Source: Phlegmacium glaucopus
Taxonomy: Eukaryota; Basidiomycota; Agaricomycetes; Agaricales; Cortinariaceae
Length of the DNA: 21,016 bases
Direction of reading: 5' to 3'
Assembly: GCA_015039465.1 (NCBI GenBank)
Contig: MU130698.1
Coordinates: 262,883-283,898 of the forward strand
Shown here: positions 9,232-17,909 of the stretch, piece after piece
Layout of the letters: each line of letters opens with the position of its first letter
Numbering within the stretch: position 1 is the first letter of the stretch
Notes under the pieces: generated by a model
Database searches by the model: none
Told to the model about the DNA's origin: nothing
The model's input: only the letters and a program-made list of their open reading frames with translations
Position numbers and translations under genes: made by a program

Positions 9232-10420
9232 TGCTTGTGTTCCTTGTTTGTCTATTTCGTACACAATTTGCTCACAGAATATTTTTCAGGACAGTGACTC
9301 GTTCCCATCAAGATCTCAGGAATGTGTACTACTTTGGCTTAGGCTTAAGCCGACCCCTATGTTCGACATATGTGTTTCTGAGTGCAGGGAAATTTTGTAA
9401 TTCATAAATCAAGCCTTGCACTCCGCAGATACCTCGCGGTTTGCCTCACGGCCATCCCAAAGCACCTCCGTTTGTTGACTCGTCAACAGACGAGTAGTCA
9501 CTCGTTCACCCAACGGTTTTACATGTTACATCAATTTTTTCTGAATCTGTTCTAGTTCATCGGAAGCAAAAATACCTGGTTCACATCTCTTACTTTCATT
9601 ATTATAATGCAAAACTCTTACGCTGCTCCGTCCACTCAATATACGCAAGATGTAAGTCTTTTTCAACACTATTGGCTTAGGTGGTGAGTACTTGCGAAAC
9701 ACAGGACTGGGATGGGGGGTCTCGTTGTTCTGTTCAATTTCTTGTTGACATATCTACAGATCGAAAAACAAGTAAATATATCATCAATCCGGGTATGAGC
9801 CAGTCCCACGAAAGAACCTTACCGAGTGACTTGAGTCCAATTGGCGGAGCAGTTTCTGGTCAGACTACGTTCTGCTGCTTTGTAATAGCTTGCCACGTCG
9901 ACTTGGGCTTGAACAGTTGCAGAAGAAGCCCAAGACGCAAAGATGATAGATGCATTTCGAATACGCAGAAGCGCGGCTCAGGATATGAGCCACCCAGAAA
10001 TATCCAAATGTTTTGCTAGGATGAAGTTTGAACGGGAGAACTGATGAACGGATGATTAGATGGTGTAGTTGCAGATGGATGAGCCGGATCTGTATGAGGG
10101 AATAGATTGGCAAAGAGGTACAACGTCTTCCAGAGCCTGCTCGGTGTTGAGGAACTGCCACTGATCTGCTGTGGTATTTCCTGACGGAGAAGTATTATAA
10201 CATCGGTGTAGTGGAGAAATAAATGGATTATATGCAAGTTTACGAGAAAAGGTAGCCGATACCGAAATAGAAAATCGGCCACGTAGCTTTGAGACTAAAC
10301 CGTCACACAAATCTCTGAACCATTATTGCCATTTTTGGGTGACACTGTGACATTGTGAACAATGTCAAGTTCTTGTCTTCCATCGATAACGATTGTATCT
10401 CCTTCACCAGCTTTTTCGAT

Positions 10421-11636
10421 TCAAGATAATATCATTCTATGTAGTGTATAATGTTGTACAAAGTGAGGAAGGCCACAGCAGAAAGGTACCAACAAAAGAA
10501 TTATGTACGCTGATTGGATAATTTGGATTGATGGAATTGAATTTCCAGACTCCGAGTCGGAGAAAAGGTCGGTATCCGACCCAGACGAGATCGTATTATA
10601 ATTGTTGTCTTCTACCGACCCTGCGAAAGTATGTTAGCAACGCTTTTCACAAGATCAAAAAAGATATGTACTTTCTTGTACATCTCTGTCTGTGGACCAG
10701 GGTGGTCCTCTCTTCGGCCTCGTCGGACCCCCCATAAGTAGCAGTAAAGGTCGAGGTCGATGGGTACGTTGGTGGCTGAAGCGCAGATATCTGAAGTCCT
10801 GCTAACTACCTGGCCACAGATATTGCAGGGTTCAATATTATTCTGTATTATGACAATAAGAAACACAATCCAAGTAACAATCAGAATACAAGGTCGCACC
10901 AAGACAGAACCGGGCCTTTTTTGGCTGTCGATGTCGACGCAGCTGATGCAGGTGTTGATGGTGGCGGCGCAGGTGGAGATAAAGATGGAATGACAGGAGG
11001 GTTCGAACCTCCTGTACTTGCGCCTCCTGCGCAAAGCGATATTAATGTCAATCAAGAAATCAATAAAGGATGGATTGCGAAATCAACGTACTTCCCAAGT
11101 CCAGGAGAGGGGCGCGATAACCGAGATATCCTCGGTCAGCACCCAAGTCGGGGAGGGATCTGAGCGATCCCTCTTGCACCGTTTTCTGCTTCGGTTCGGT
11201 TAGTTGCAGTCGACTGATGGGTTCCCTGACGGGGGTATCGATGCCTCACCAGTTCCTGCGTTGTTGCCAGTGTCCATGCTGGCCATGGATACTATTGGAA
11301 TGATCGCTTGCGATTATTCTCAACATGGCATGTTTATCGGTATTAGTCTTGAGCTCCCATCTGGGGCGCCCTCTGCATTGATTGCGGAGCTTGGAGGTTG
11401 ATTTTGATGTTGTTCAGCCATTCCTGATATGGAGGGCCAATCCAGAACGGCAAGCCGTAGAAGGATTGCGCACACCAGGGCATAGTGTTGGCCCACAAGC
11501 CCTGGACGAACGTAGAGAGAAGTTGCGGGACAGGTAATAGTTGTCGATTCGGAGGCGGTTGGGACTATGTACGTAGTAGTAGGGAGTTGTGTCAAAACCG
11601 AGGGGAGGGAATTGCCAGTGCTATCGTCCCTACCAT
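10421..11636 (-). pseudogene. Array gene family, copy 4 (broken)
   Basis: Minus-strand copy with a TATA box at 11648-11657. Splice sites are well preserved: intron 1 at 11249-11186 (64 nt, GTGAGG donor, CTAAC branch, gaagcag acceptor), intron 2 at 11091-11027 (65 nt, GTACGT donor, gcgcag acceptor), last intron at 10671-10621 (51 nt). Exon 2 in phase 0 reads KTVQEGSLRSLPDLGADRG and leads in frame into the proline-rich exon GASTGGSNPPVIPSLSPP. That frame then hits a stop inside a stretch of about 190 bp (about 10731-10922) shared with copy 1 but absent from copies 2 and 3. Exon 1 carries the same 2-nt shift as copy 1. The C-terminal stop is mutated (SDTD in place of SDTE plus TAG), so the frame would run on to 10421. 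The 147-aa frame at 10612-11055 is a shadow. Confidence 0.6.
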
Positions 11637-11647
11637 GGGATTATAGT

Positions 11648-11657
11648 CTTATATATG
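11648..11657 (-). promoter_or_regulatory. TATA box of family copy 4
   Basis: The minus strand reads catatataag, equivalent in position to the TATA blocks of copies 1 to 3. An in-line ATG (MVGTIALAIPSPRF, then stop) lies just downstream at 11636. Confidence 0.5.
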
Positions 11658-12912
11658 TGGTGCTTGTGTGTCTATTTCGTACACAATTTTACTCACAGAA
11701 TGTTTTTTTCAGGGCAGTGACTCGTTTCTATCAAGATCTCATGGATGTGTACTACTTTGGCTTAGGCTTAAGCCAACCCCCTTGGGACTTTCTATGTTTT
11801 GTGGTGTGTTTCTGAGTGCAGGGAACATTTTCTAATTAGCCTTGCACTCCGCAGATACCTCATGGTTTGCGTCAGTCATCTCAAAGCACCTCCATTTGTT
11901 GACTCGTCCATTTAGACAGTCGGTAACTCAACGCTAGTAGTCACCTACTTCACCGAACGGTCTTTGTTACATCAGTGTTTTTCCGGATCTGTTGTAATTC
12001 ATCGGAAGCAAAAAAAAAACTGGTTCGCATCTTTTACTTTCATTATTGTAATGTGCGAAACCCTTACGCTGCTACGTCCATTCAATATACGCAAGATGTA
12101 AGTCTTTTGTTCAACACTGTTGGCTTATGCGCTAGTGAGTACTTTCAGAACAAAGGGCTTGGAACTCCTTTGTGCGTTATCTCCGTATATCCCTTTGTTA
12201 AATATTTCAACATTTATGTTTTAGTCTCGACACTTCAGCCGCTCATAGCTACCGGCCTGCATGTACAGATTTCTCCTCAGGTGTTCAGTGCGTTCAGTTC
12301 CCGGGTAATATCGTCCAGCGCAGCCGATTTTACACGCAGCTGGTTCGTCAATGTTTAAACGATTTTTTATCATCCCACAGTGAACAGCCACTGGGATCCA
12401 TGCAGTGTTTCGCGAAGGTTTTTGATGTTCTCACACATATTTTACTTCCCGTGTAACATCGTCATCTATGGCTGGCTGGCTCATTCTATTGACACAGCAT
12501 TTCAAGGTGTTATCCTTTTCTTAGAACGAGGGTTGTTTTCGGTCAAGAGGCTAGGGTTCGACGGATTTGGCGTAATCGCTATTTTTCTAAATCTGGCGGG
12601 TCGATGCTATCATTTCAACTCCGGGGATGGGCTGAATTCCACCATTACACCCAGTGGAAATAATAGGGTGGGTTGAAGGGAATTAAAATGGAACACGCAA
12701 TCGGGTTTGATAAGATTTCAAATCGTCGCAGTAGGGAATCATACATTGGTAAAGAAACAGGGCCATGGCCAGATATCATTTTTTCATGCGGCGGTTTCGC
12801 GGTCGAGTGCGAAGAAAGCTGATTCGTTCCGTTCAATGTCTCGTCGATTATCCACAGACCATATAATCAATCTGGGTACGAGAGCCGGTCCCACGAAAGA
12901 AGCTTTTATTAT

Positions 12913-13426
12913 AGAGCCTGTTCAGTAACCAAAACCGTGGGCGAATTTGTGAAAGTTCACGTCAAATTCGATCTGTGTGTGACATTATGTAATCAAATCT
13001 CTTATATCACGATGCGGCCACCCCATGAAGCACAGCGCCTTGCTGCTGCTGCTGCCGCTTTTGTGGTCAATGCTGTGGCATTTGCTGCCCAAATTTATGC
13101 GGGTTCATTTTATGACAAGACCCCATATCACACCTCTGCCCTAACAGGTGAAATGTGGGTTGCAGAGCTCATGAGTGGTCATCCCAACCGTATCAACTGC
13201 AACTGTAGGCAGCTGTGATGCGAGAAAACCGATGAGCGTGTTCGTTTCCGTATCAGACCAGGCGGCACCGCGGGGAGGCATTAGATTGCGTGAATTGAGG
13301 CGTTCACGGCGAGATTGCAACGACGCGACGGTAGCGACATGGTCACACGTTTCTCACAATTTGGTCACAAAATTCCGCATCAGTTTTTCACAAATTCGCT
13401 GATGGTTCGGTTACTGAACAGGCTCT
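12913..13426 (+). mobile_element. PIF/Harbinger-type non-autonomous DNA transposon, 514 bp
   Basis: Bounded by near-perfect terminal inverted repeats of about 40 bp: the outer 18 bases (agagcctgttcagtaacc) are identical on both ends and the rest (to 'gcgaatttgtgaaa') differs at about six positions. It interrupts array unit 5 exactly where the other units read straight through. The right flank is TTA, and the left flank contains TTA one base outside the repeat; a 3-bp TTA/TWA target duplication is the PIF/Harbinger hallmark, though the left junction is slightly degraded. The interior keeps a fragment of a transposase gene (13012-13218), so this is an internally deleted derivative of a full element. 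It must be mobilised, if at all, by an autonomous relative elsewhere. Confidence 0.8.
13012..13218 (+). pseudogene. Truncated PIF/Harbinger transposase N-terminus
   Basis: Starts MRPPHEAQRLAAAAAAFVVN, an alanine-rich helix, followed by KTPYHTSALTGEMWVAELMS and GHPNRIN, then ends in a stop after CNCRQL. The YHTS-x-LTG-x-x-WVxELxxGHPxRI pattern is the segment that precedes the DDE nuclease domain in fungal PIF/Harbinger transposases (family knowledge). The helix-turn-helix continuation and the whole DDE domain are missing, so it cannot be catalytic. It lies within the inverted repeats of the 514-bp element in the expected orientation. Confidence 0.65.
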
Positions 13427-13771
13427 TTACTGAGTGACCCTGAATCCAATCGGTGGACCGGTACCTGGTCAGACTACATTCCACTGCTTTGTAATAGCTT
13501 GCCATGTCGACTTGGCCTTGTAAAGACGCAAGAACAGTAGATGAATTTCGAATGCGCAGAAACGGCTCTAATCCTAGGATACGAACCACTGGCACCGAGA
13601 AATATCCAAGGTGTTTTACTAGGATGAACAGTAAAACCGACCAGCAGATAGATGGCGTAGTTGCAGATGGAGCTGATGAGCAAACATACCTTCAGGGCTA
13701 TCCACCTTGCATGGCGTTTACGAGTCCTTTCCCCTCTTAAAGTCTAGTAGGTGAGAGCGATCATTGCATAT

Positions 13772-14150
13772 GTTGGCATCGCCTGGAAGGCGAGTCTTCA
13801 CGCGTAAATACTGAGGCTCAAAAATAAGTGGATGAGATGCGGTAGAAAACAGAACTTCCTTCGTCAAAGCTCGGTAAATTGAGAAAGAGAACGGAGAAGT
13901 CATGTATCGAATCCGATCTTAGCCCACTGAGAAGCAACAGTGGAGTCACTGTCGGGACGTGGAAGTACTGACTCAGGAACCTCATAACGAGGTGTGGAGG
14001 GGTCTGTGATCTTCACATGAATACGTTCCACTTGAGAAGGCAGAAGGTTCAATAAATGTTTAACTTGTGAAGGAAACCTTCTCCGTACCTATCCCATACA
14101 CGACACTCAATGACAACTTTCGGTATATCGTTCCCGAAGACAAAGCCTAA
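13772..14150 (-). pseudogene. GH31 glycosidase, N-terminal fragment
   Basis: Three minus-strand pieces read as consecutive parts of the N-terminal beta domain of glycoside hydrolase family 31 (alpha-glucosidase/alpha-xylosidase type). They are FVFGNDIPKVVIE (about 14130); ERIHVKITDPSTPRYEVPE then SVLPRPDSDSTVASQW (14040-13903); and, after a 2-nt frameshift at 13903, FSFSIYRALTKEVLFSTAS then HPLIFEPQYLRVKTRLPGD (to 13772). In intact enzymes the next residues are a YGLGEH-like motif and then the (beta/alpha)8 catalytic domain with its Asp nucleophile. Here the similarity stops at GDANI, and the tandem array begins some 70 bp further on. Frames also change between the first and second pieces. 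It is a broken gene whose catalytic part is missing from this window. Confidence 0.6.
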
Positions 14151-14253
14151 GAACTGATACTTACAATAAGACCAATAACCTTCTCGTCCCGCTAATGCTC
14201 CATTCCACCCGTGGACCCCTTTCAGAGGCACAACCGACCGGCAAGTCACTTAC

Positions 14254-14449
14254 AATAGGATCTTTAAATAGACCTTCAGCCTCTATTATACCCTCCATAT
14301 TGGGAGAAGATTGAAGCCGACTTTGAACCCCCGGGAGTAAAGAGTCGAGCATCTTTTCCATACACCGTGCATTCTCAAGGTTAAAGTCTAATATGACATA
14401 TTGGCGTACTCCATGTTGTAAGTGGTAAGTGAGAACGGCACGTTGACCA
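14254..14449 (-). pseudogene. Unrecognised exon: TNTVGQRAVLTYHLQHG block
   Basis: A minus-strand frame begins after a 'caacacag' acceptor-like site and reads VGQRAVLTYHLQHGVRQYV, ILDFNLENARCMEKMLDSL, LPGVQSRLQSSPNMEGIIE, AEGLFKDPI, and ends on a consensus GTAAGT donor at 14253. The content looks like folded protein (alternating hydrophobic residues, YVILDF strand). It directly precedes the GH31 fragment in transcription order, but it does not resemble a GH31 domain, so it may belong to another gene. The upstream block at 14460-14655 is one frame off without a convincing intron between them, which suggests decay. Confidence 0.45.
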
Positions 14450-14459
14450 ACTGTGTTGG

Positions 14460-14655
14460 TTATTCATCGAGTAGAGCTGATATCAGCGAGGAACCAGTGA
14501 CTGATAGGAGGACCCCAGGAAGGTCCGAGGGATAGGGGATGGGGTCATCGTCAGTAGCCCTAATAATGCTGATTCCAGGTCTATCCATTGCACTTTCTTT
14601 GGCTGCGGGATGCGGCTCTCCAGTAGACAATTTGAAAAGAACAAGTTTTATATCT
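14460..14655 (-). pseudogene. Unrecognised exon: PYPSDLPGVLLSVTGSS block
   Basis: A minus-strand open stretch reads KLVLFKLSTGEPHPAAKES, AMDRPGISIIRATDDDPI, PYPSDLPGVLLSVTGSS, LISALLDE and ends in TAA at 14462-14460. An acceptor-like AG lies at its upstream end. A methionine in AMDRPG (about 14593) could be a start. Coding quality is good but no family is recognised. It probably belonged to the same gene as the 14254-14449 block: the two are separated by only about ten bases and a frame change. Confidence 0.4.
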
Positions 14656-14735
14656 TATGTACTGTGTGGAATCCCACCGCGCGGTTTTCTGAAAAAGGAT
14701 CCGTTCAGGGTTTATAAGAGCGAAAAAGAGGAGTT

Positions 14736-14903
14736 CTAGACACCCACTTTGTGACATCCAACAGCTGGCAGATCATGTTCATAAAGACAAAATCCCATGT
14801 CAATGGTTGTTCCTTCACCAAAAGCCAACCGAATCACCCTCCATTCGGCATCATCCTCCATGGAACACACCGCCCATCGAATCATAGATACCCGACATAG
14901 CAT
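14736..14903 (-). CDS. Small ORF of 55 aa, possible exon of a decayed gene
   Basis: ATG at 14903, TAG at 14736. It reads MLCRVSMIRWAVCSMEDDA, EWRVIRLAFGEGTTIDMGF, CLYEHDLPAVGCHKVGV. A balanced composition with Trp, Cys and acidic residues suggests a genuine former exon, not random sequence. A stop lies just upstream in frame, so it either starts here or is joined by splicing. No domain is recognised. It sits in a 2.5-kb tract of minus-strand exon fragments. Confidence 0.3.
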   Translation of the reverse strand: MLCRVSMIRWAVCSMEDDAEWRVIRLAFGEGTTIDMGFCLYEHDLPAVGCHKVGV

Positions 14904-15164
14904 GATTGGTGGCTATCTTTCATTCGAAATCTTTGCATAGACGAGACCAAGCAGCTTCAGAGTCCTCGAGGCTTGAAATCGTTCAGCAGGACTGAGTGGG
15001 CAAGACGCACTGTCTGTGGCCTTGAATGTTGATAAGGCGATTTTAAATTGGAGTAAAACCAAGTCTTTCATGATGGCGTAAAGATCGAGTTCTCAATGCT
15101 GAGAACTCGGAATTATCAGATGCTCTGACGGCAAGTGAGCTACTGGCTTCCAGTTTTGACGAAA

Positions 15165-15632
15165 GCTCACCTCTGTTAGAGTCGAACGCCTAGTTACAAC
15201 TCGAATCACAAAAACGACATTCAAGGAACGGAACCTAAATCGTTCGTTGACGCTGTTGGAGGAGTGAGGCCCATGCCGTACTTGACGAACCTTTGGATGT
15301 GACGAAAGAGGCTGTTATTGATATAGTAGCCAGACGACGTTTCATTGGATCTAGTAGACGAAAGGTGAGTTATTGACTCGTTTTCTTTTCTTCTTTCGAC
15401 ACCAGCTCACCTCTATTCAATGGATTCGAACAACGTTGAATCTATGAGAGCTTTGAAAAGTATCACTTTTCTGATGATTAACACACGATCAACACTAACA
15501 TCTTGACCCTATCATGGGAAGATGAACAATGCTGAATATATGCTGCAGACGGCGAGATAAGGTTAGTTATTATCCATTGTTTCTTCAAGCTGGACTGACC
15601 TTTCCCTGCGATCGAACATCTTTTGGAGGCAT
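15165..15632 (-). pseudogene. Degraded multi-exon minus-strand gene, MPPKDVRSQGK start
   Basis: A start ATG at 15632 gives MPPKDVRSQGK, followed by a good intron at 15599-15543 (57 nt, GTCAGT donor, AACTAACC branch, GTCTGCAG acceptor). Further donor/branch/acceptor sets follow on the same strand: GTGAGC near 15407 with ACTCACC and CTACTAG near 15350; and GTGAGC near 15171 with GCTCAC and GTCAG near 15126. Between them one frame reads SNETSSGYYINNSLFRHIQ, RFVKYGMGLTPPTASTNDL, GSVP. Stops appear when the pieces are joined in the obvious way (for example after HIFSIVHLPMIGSRC), so the gene is either broken or mis-spliced in my model. Parts of it recur in the repeats at 17.9-19.2 kb. Confidence 0.4.
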
Positions 15633-16022
15633 TTTACGACTTGGTATATGATAACGGAGCGTAAAAAGAATAAAGTGAATTGAAGAGAAGATGCTGAAGA
15701 CAATAAATTGAGATTGATATGCACTAAGCTCATATGGGCTGTCCTATTTGCAAAAACACATAAGCGGTGGGTCTACGATTAAACGCAGTAAGTCGCTGTA
15801 TACGGGCTAACGTGCGTTTGAACTAACCTTTTGTGTTCGATCTTTCTGGGTACAATCGTCTTGTAGGTATGAGGTGAAGAATGGTCTGAGTGTTATAAGA
15901 GAGTTCAGCTGGCATGTAGTACTTGTACTATCTGGTTTGTATGGGAGAGGTTCGTTTTCAGGGGTGAGATGATAGAGGGCGGTGAGTTTATGTTGACAAG
16001 GGAGGTTTTAGGCTAAGTACCA
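15633..16022. other. Interval without an accepted gene
   Basis: Upstream of ATG 15632 the minus strand is pyrimidine-rich ('cttctcttcaattcacttt'), compatible with a promoter or 5' leader. A donor-like AAAAG/GTTAGT at about 15828 with a cttac-type branch suggests at least one more intron on the minus strand. No open frame longer than a few dozen codons was found. Confidence 0.4.
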
Positions 16023-16134
16023 TTAGATCTTGGTCTCCAGCGACGCTCTTATTCTTTGCAGCCCTACCCCCTTCGCCATACGACCTGGCTTTCCTGTCTT
16101 TTCGGTGTATCCACGAAGTTGTCCAAGGTCGCGC
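16023..16134 (-). pseudogene. Candidate terminal exon (RDLGQLRGYTEKTGKPGRM)
   Basis: After a 'cattgcag' acceptor (ending at 16135) a minus-strand frame reads RDLGQLRGYTEKTGKPGRM then AKGVGLQRIRASLETKI and stops at TAA 16023. The sequence is basic and protein-like. Upstream on the same strand an ATG at 16345 gives MKYFQSVFDLSVV before a stop, with donor- and acceptor-like sites between, so a small multi-exon gene at 16345-16023 is possible. I could not build a complete open model and do not recognise the family. Confidence 0.3.
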
Positions 16135-16498
16135 CTGCAATGAGTCCCAGGCCTGACCTATGATTAATCTGAGGGGTGAATGAGGTTGAAAAGAATAAGT
16201 TGGCCAATTTCTCAGAGAAGACTGATATCAGATTATACAGGGGGTCAGAGAACTAGCTGGGTTCTGAAAGACCTCTCTGTGAGTGAGCAGTAAGCAGCTA
16301 GTGACGAACGACGGAAAGATCAAAGACCGACTGAAAATACTTCATATTTGATTACTATGGTATAGACAGAAAGTACTTGAGTCAAGAGTAGGACCACACG
16401 AGCTCTCAGTAAGCTTAATGAGATGTGTTTAATGATGGAAGTTGTCGACAATGATGGGTCCTTTCCCACGCTTGCCTACAAGATCTAGTTCTAGCTGT

Positions 16499-17739
16499 TC
16501 ATCTATCTACCATCTGGATATCGTCACTTAGTCGAACGCCAATTTCGTCTCTGTTCACGATATCGACATCTCCCGTTTCCGGTATTGAATTTGAATTGTT
16601 AGCTGCACAGCGCAAAGTCCCGACAGTAGATTCTATCATGGACTCCTGGTCGTGGAACGACAATCCCATGGAGACCCGCACCAGGATTATTGTAGGTGTT
16701 ATACCCTAGAAATGACCATGTTATTAGTAAAATAAGAAGTAGCAATGGTCGATGTTGTAATTACATTGAGCATTTGGTGGATATAAACAATCAGACTAAA
16801 AGCGTCAAGGCCCGGGGCAGATTGAAAAATGATAACCAAGAGTCGAGCCAATTGGATTGAAAACAATATCATGCCAGATTCAATTAGCACAAATATGGCA
16901 GTCCGAATTTTGCTCCCGTCAGTGGCAGTCGAAGTTTGGTCATCCGAGGTGGATTTGGCTTCACGGTACACCTTGAAGATCTTCCACACGATTAAGCCTG
17001 TCACCAGAGCATTCACAGTCATGGACATGGCGACTGCTGCCACAGCCAGCCAAATCCCCCAGGCAGGTTGTACAACTTGGTGCGAGGTAGTAAAGTACTG
17101 TGACTCGTTACCCGCTAGCCACATAGCTAGAGGCAATAGATTTAAATTAGCCAGTCAAATAAGATAGCTTGACCGACCTAAGAATACAAGTGCTGAGATT
17201 GAAGGAAGGAGCACGACACGGATATTGCAACCCCACACAATCCAGCAACGGTAGATCTTTAAGATTGTCATGAATAAAATAAATGACAGGGATAGTAGTT
17301 TATACATACTAGAATGGACTGAGCTATAAAATCACAACAACCAGATACTGTGCCTTGAATAAACAATATGTCGAGGGATACCATTGGATTCTGCCAAAGA
17401 GAAAGTGTAAAAAAAGATGGTTATTGTTACGCATGGAATTGTTACTAACTGAATCTATGATGGACGTTATATCAAGCACAACGTTTACAATAGATAGGGC
17501 ATATAGAACACACAGGGCATAGAAAAGGATGTTTTTGGTCTTGTTAAAGCCTTTTTCCGATGCCCAGTGGCCTTGTAAATAGATGATGAATATGCCAGAA
17601 TACAGTCCTAGGACAGGTTAATATTATACTTCGTTAGCAGGTGCCGTGAAAGTTGTAGACTCGGAAAAAATATCTTACCGTAAAGAAAGCCTTCGAGATA
17701 TATTCCAAGGAGGGTAAAGTCTCCAGCATTTAGCTTCAT
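16499..17739 (-). CDS. Seven-helix integral membrane protein (agaricomycete family, function unknown)
   Basis: Complete six-exon gene, 315 aa, read from splice signals: exons 17739-17679, 17607-17450, 17390-17310, 17256-17178, 17126-16765 and 16705-16499. All introns are GT-AG with matching phases and about 51-71 nt long. Seven hydrophobic segments: FTLLGIYLEGFLYGLYSG; ILFYALCVLYALSIVNVV; ILFIQGTVSGCCDFIAQS; VVLLPSISALVFLAMWLA; GIWLAVAAVAMSMTVNALVT; AIFVLIESGMILFSIQLA; SLIVYIHQMLNGITPTIILV. The IYRCWIVWG motif after helix 3 and the NGITPTIILVRVSMGLS end of helix 7 are typical of a large, expanded family of unknown function in Agaricomycetes (family knowledge). The soluble C-terminus is acidic and polar. 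It is not a STE3 pheromone receptor. A TATA box lies about 50 nt upstream. A decayed relative of its 3' end sits at 7187-7425. Confidence 0.88.
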
Positions 17740-17784
17740 GACTTCGTGTTTGTTTTAATGACTCTATTGAATCTCTGACCCCTG

Positions 17785-17794
17785 CTTTATATAA
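17785..17794 (-). promoter_or_regulatory. TATA box of the seven-helix gene
   Basis: The minus strand reads ttatataaag about 50 nt upstream of the ATG at 17739, leaving a short 5' leader. Confidence 0.6.
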
Positions 17795-17909
17795 GAGTCT
17801 AGCATCAATATTAAATACAGTGACTGAGATAAAGCTTGAAGTTCATGATGATCTTAACAAACCGGTGCTGTCATAATCATAATCTGATTCTTGATCAGGT
17901 AGGAATGTG

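Larger units (their letters stand above)
6481..9250. repeat. Tandem array unit 3
   Basis: Begins with the 'tctatttcgtac' landmark and the 'gtgtactactttggctta' block, then the 346-type landmark at 6779. From about 7085 to 7915 the usual unit sequence is replaced by private DNA holding two remnants (7187-7425 and 7543-7655). Unit sequence resumes near 8060 ('cattgataacgcttctacc') and leads into the best-preserved family gene (8342-9142). Confidence 0.75.
9251..11670. repeat. Tandem array unit 4
   Basis: Starts at the 'tctatttcgtac' landmark, with the 346-type landmark at 9495. Relative to units 1, 2 and 5 it lacks the blocks around 'gaacagcc' and 'ggctagggttcgac': the sequence jumps from about 9700 directly to the 'tctacagatc' block (9751). 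It then carries 'gaggaactgccactgat' (10149), 'atcgataacg' (10382) and gene copy 4. In the 9865-10310 part the minus strand has a frame (WQFLNTEQALEDVVPLCQS) that also survives in unit 1 (about 1925-1830). It may mark a second, unresolved gene per unit, but copies in other units carry stops. Confidence 0.75.
11671..13700. repeat. Tandem array unit 5 (3'-truncated, interrupted)
   Basis: Carries the landmarks at 11938, 12380, 12550, 12840 and (after the inserted transposon) 13435-13685, then similarity stops abruptly near 13685-13700. It therefore lacks the family gene and its promoter. The resumption at 13427 with 'ctgagtgaccctgaatcc' matches the other units directly after 'gaaagaa(c/g)ctta', which defines the empty site of the inserted element. 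Confidence 0.75.

Noticed and set aside
10612..11055. 147-codon minus ORF with hydrophobic segment
   Set aside because: It is in the wrong frame for the conserved proline-rich exon, crosses intron 2 and the block shared with copy 1, and is absent from copies 2 and 3.
11186..11260. Short conserved peptides ending PPSGNPSVDCN or PPSGNPSVDYN, reminiscent of mating pheromone precursors
   Set aside because: The conserved 'stop' is part of a CTAAC branch point; the region is intron 1 with good donor and acceptor, and the end is not a CaaX motif.
335..13700. LTR retrotransposon or rDNA array
   Set aside because: No reverse transcriptase, integrase or protease motifs, no primer-binding site or terminal repeats, and no rRNA-like sequence; units carry a spliced host-type gene and promoter instead.
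16499..17739. STE3-like pheromone receptor, which would mark a mating-type locus
   Set aside because: The sequence has the RCWIVWG and NGITPTIILVRV motifs of the unrelated agaricomycete seven-helix family, and no pheromone-like gene accompanies it.
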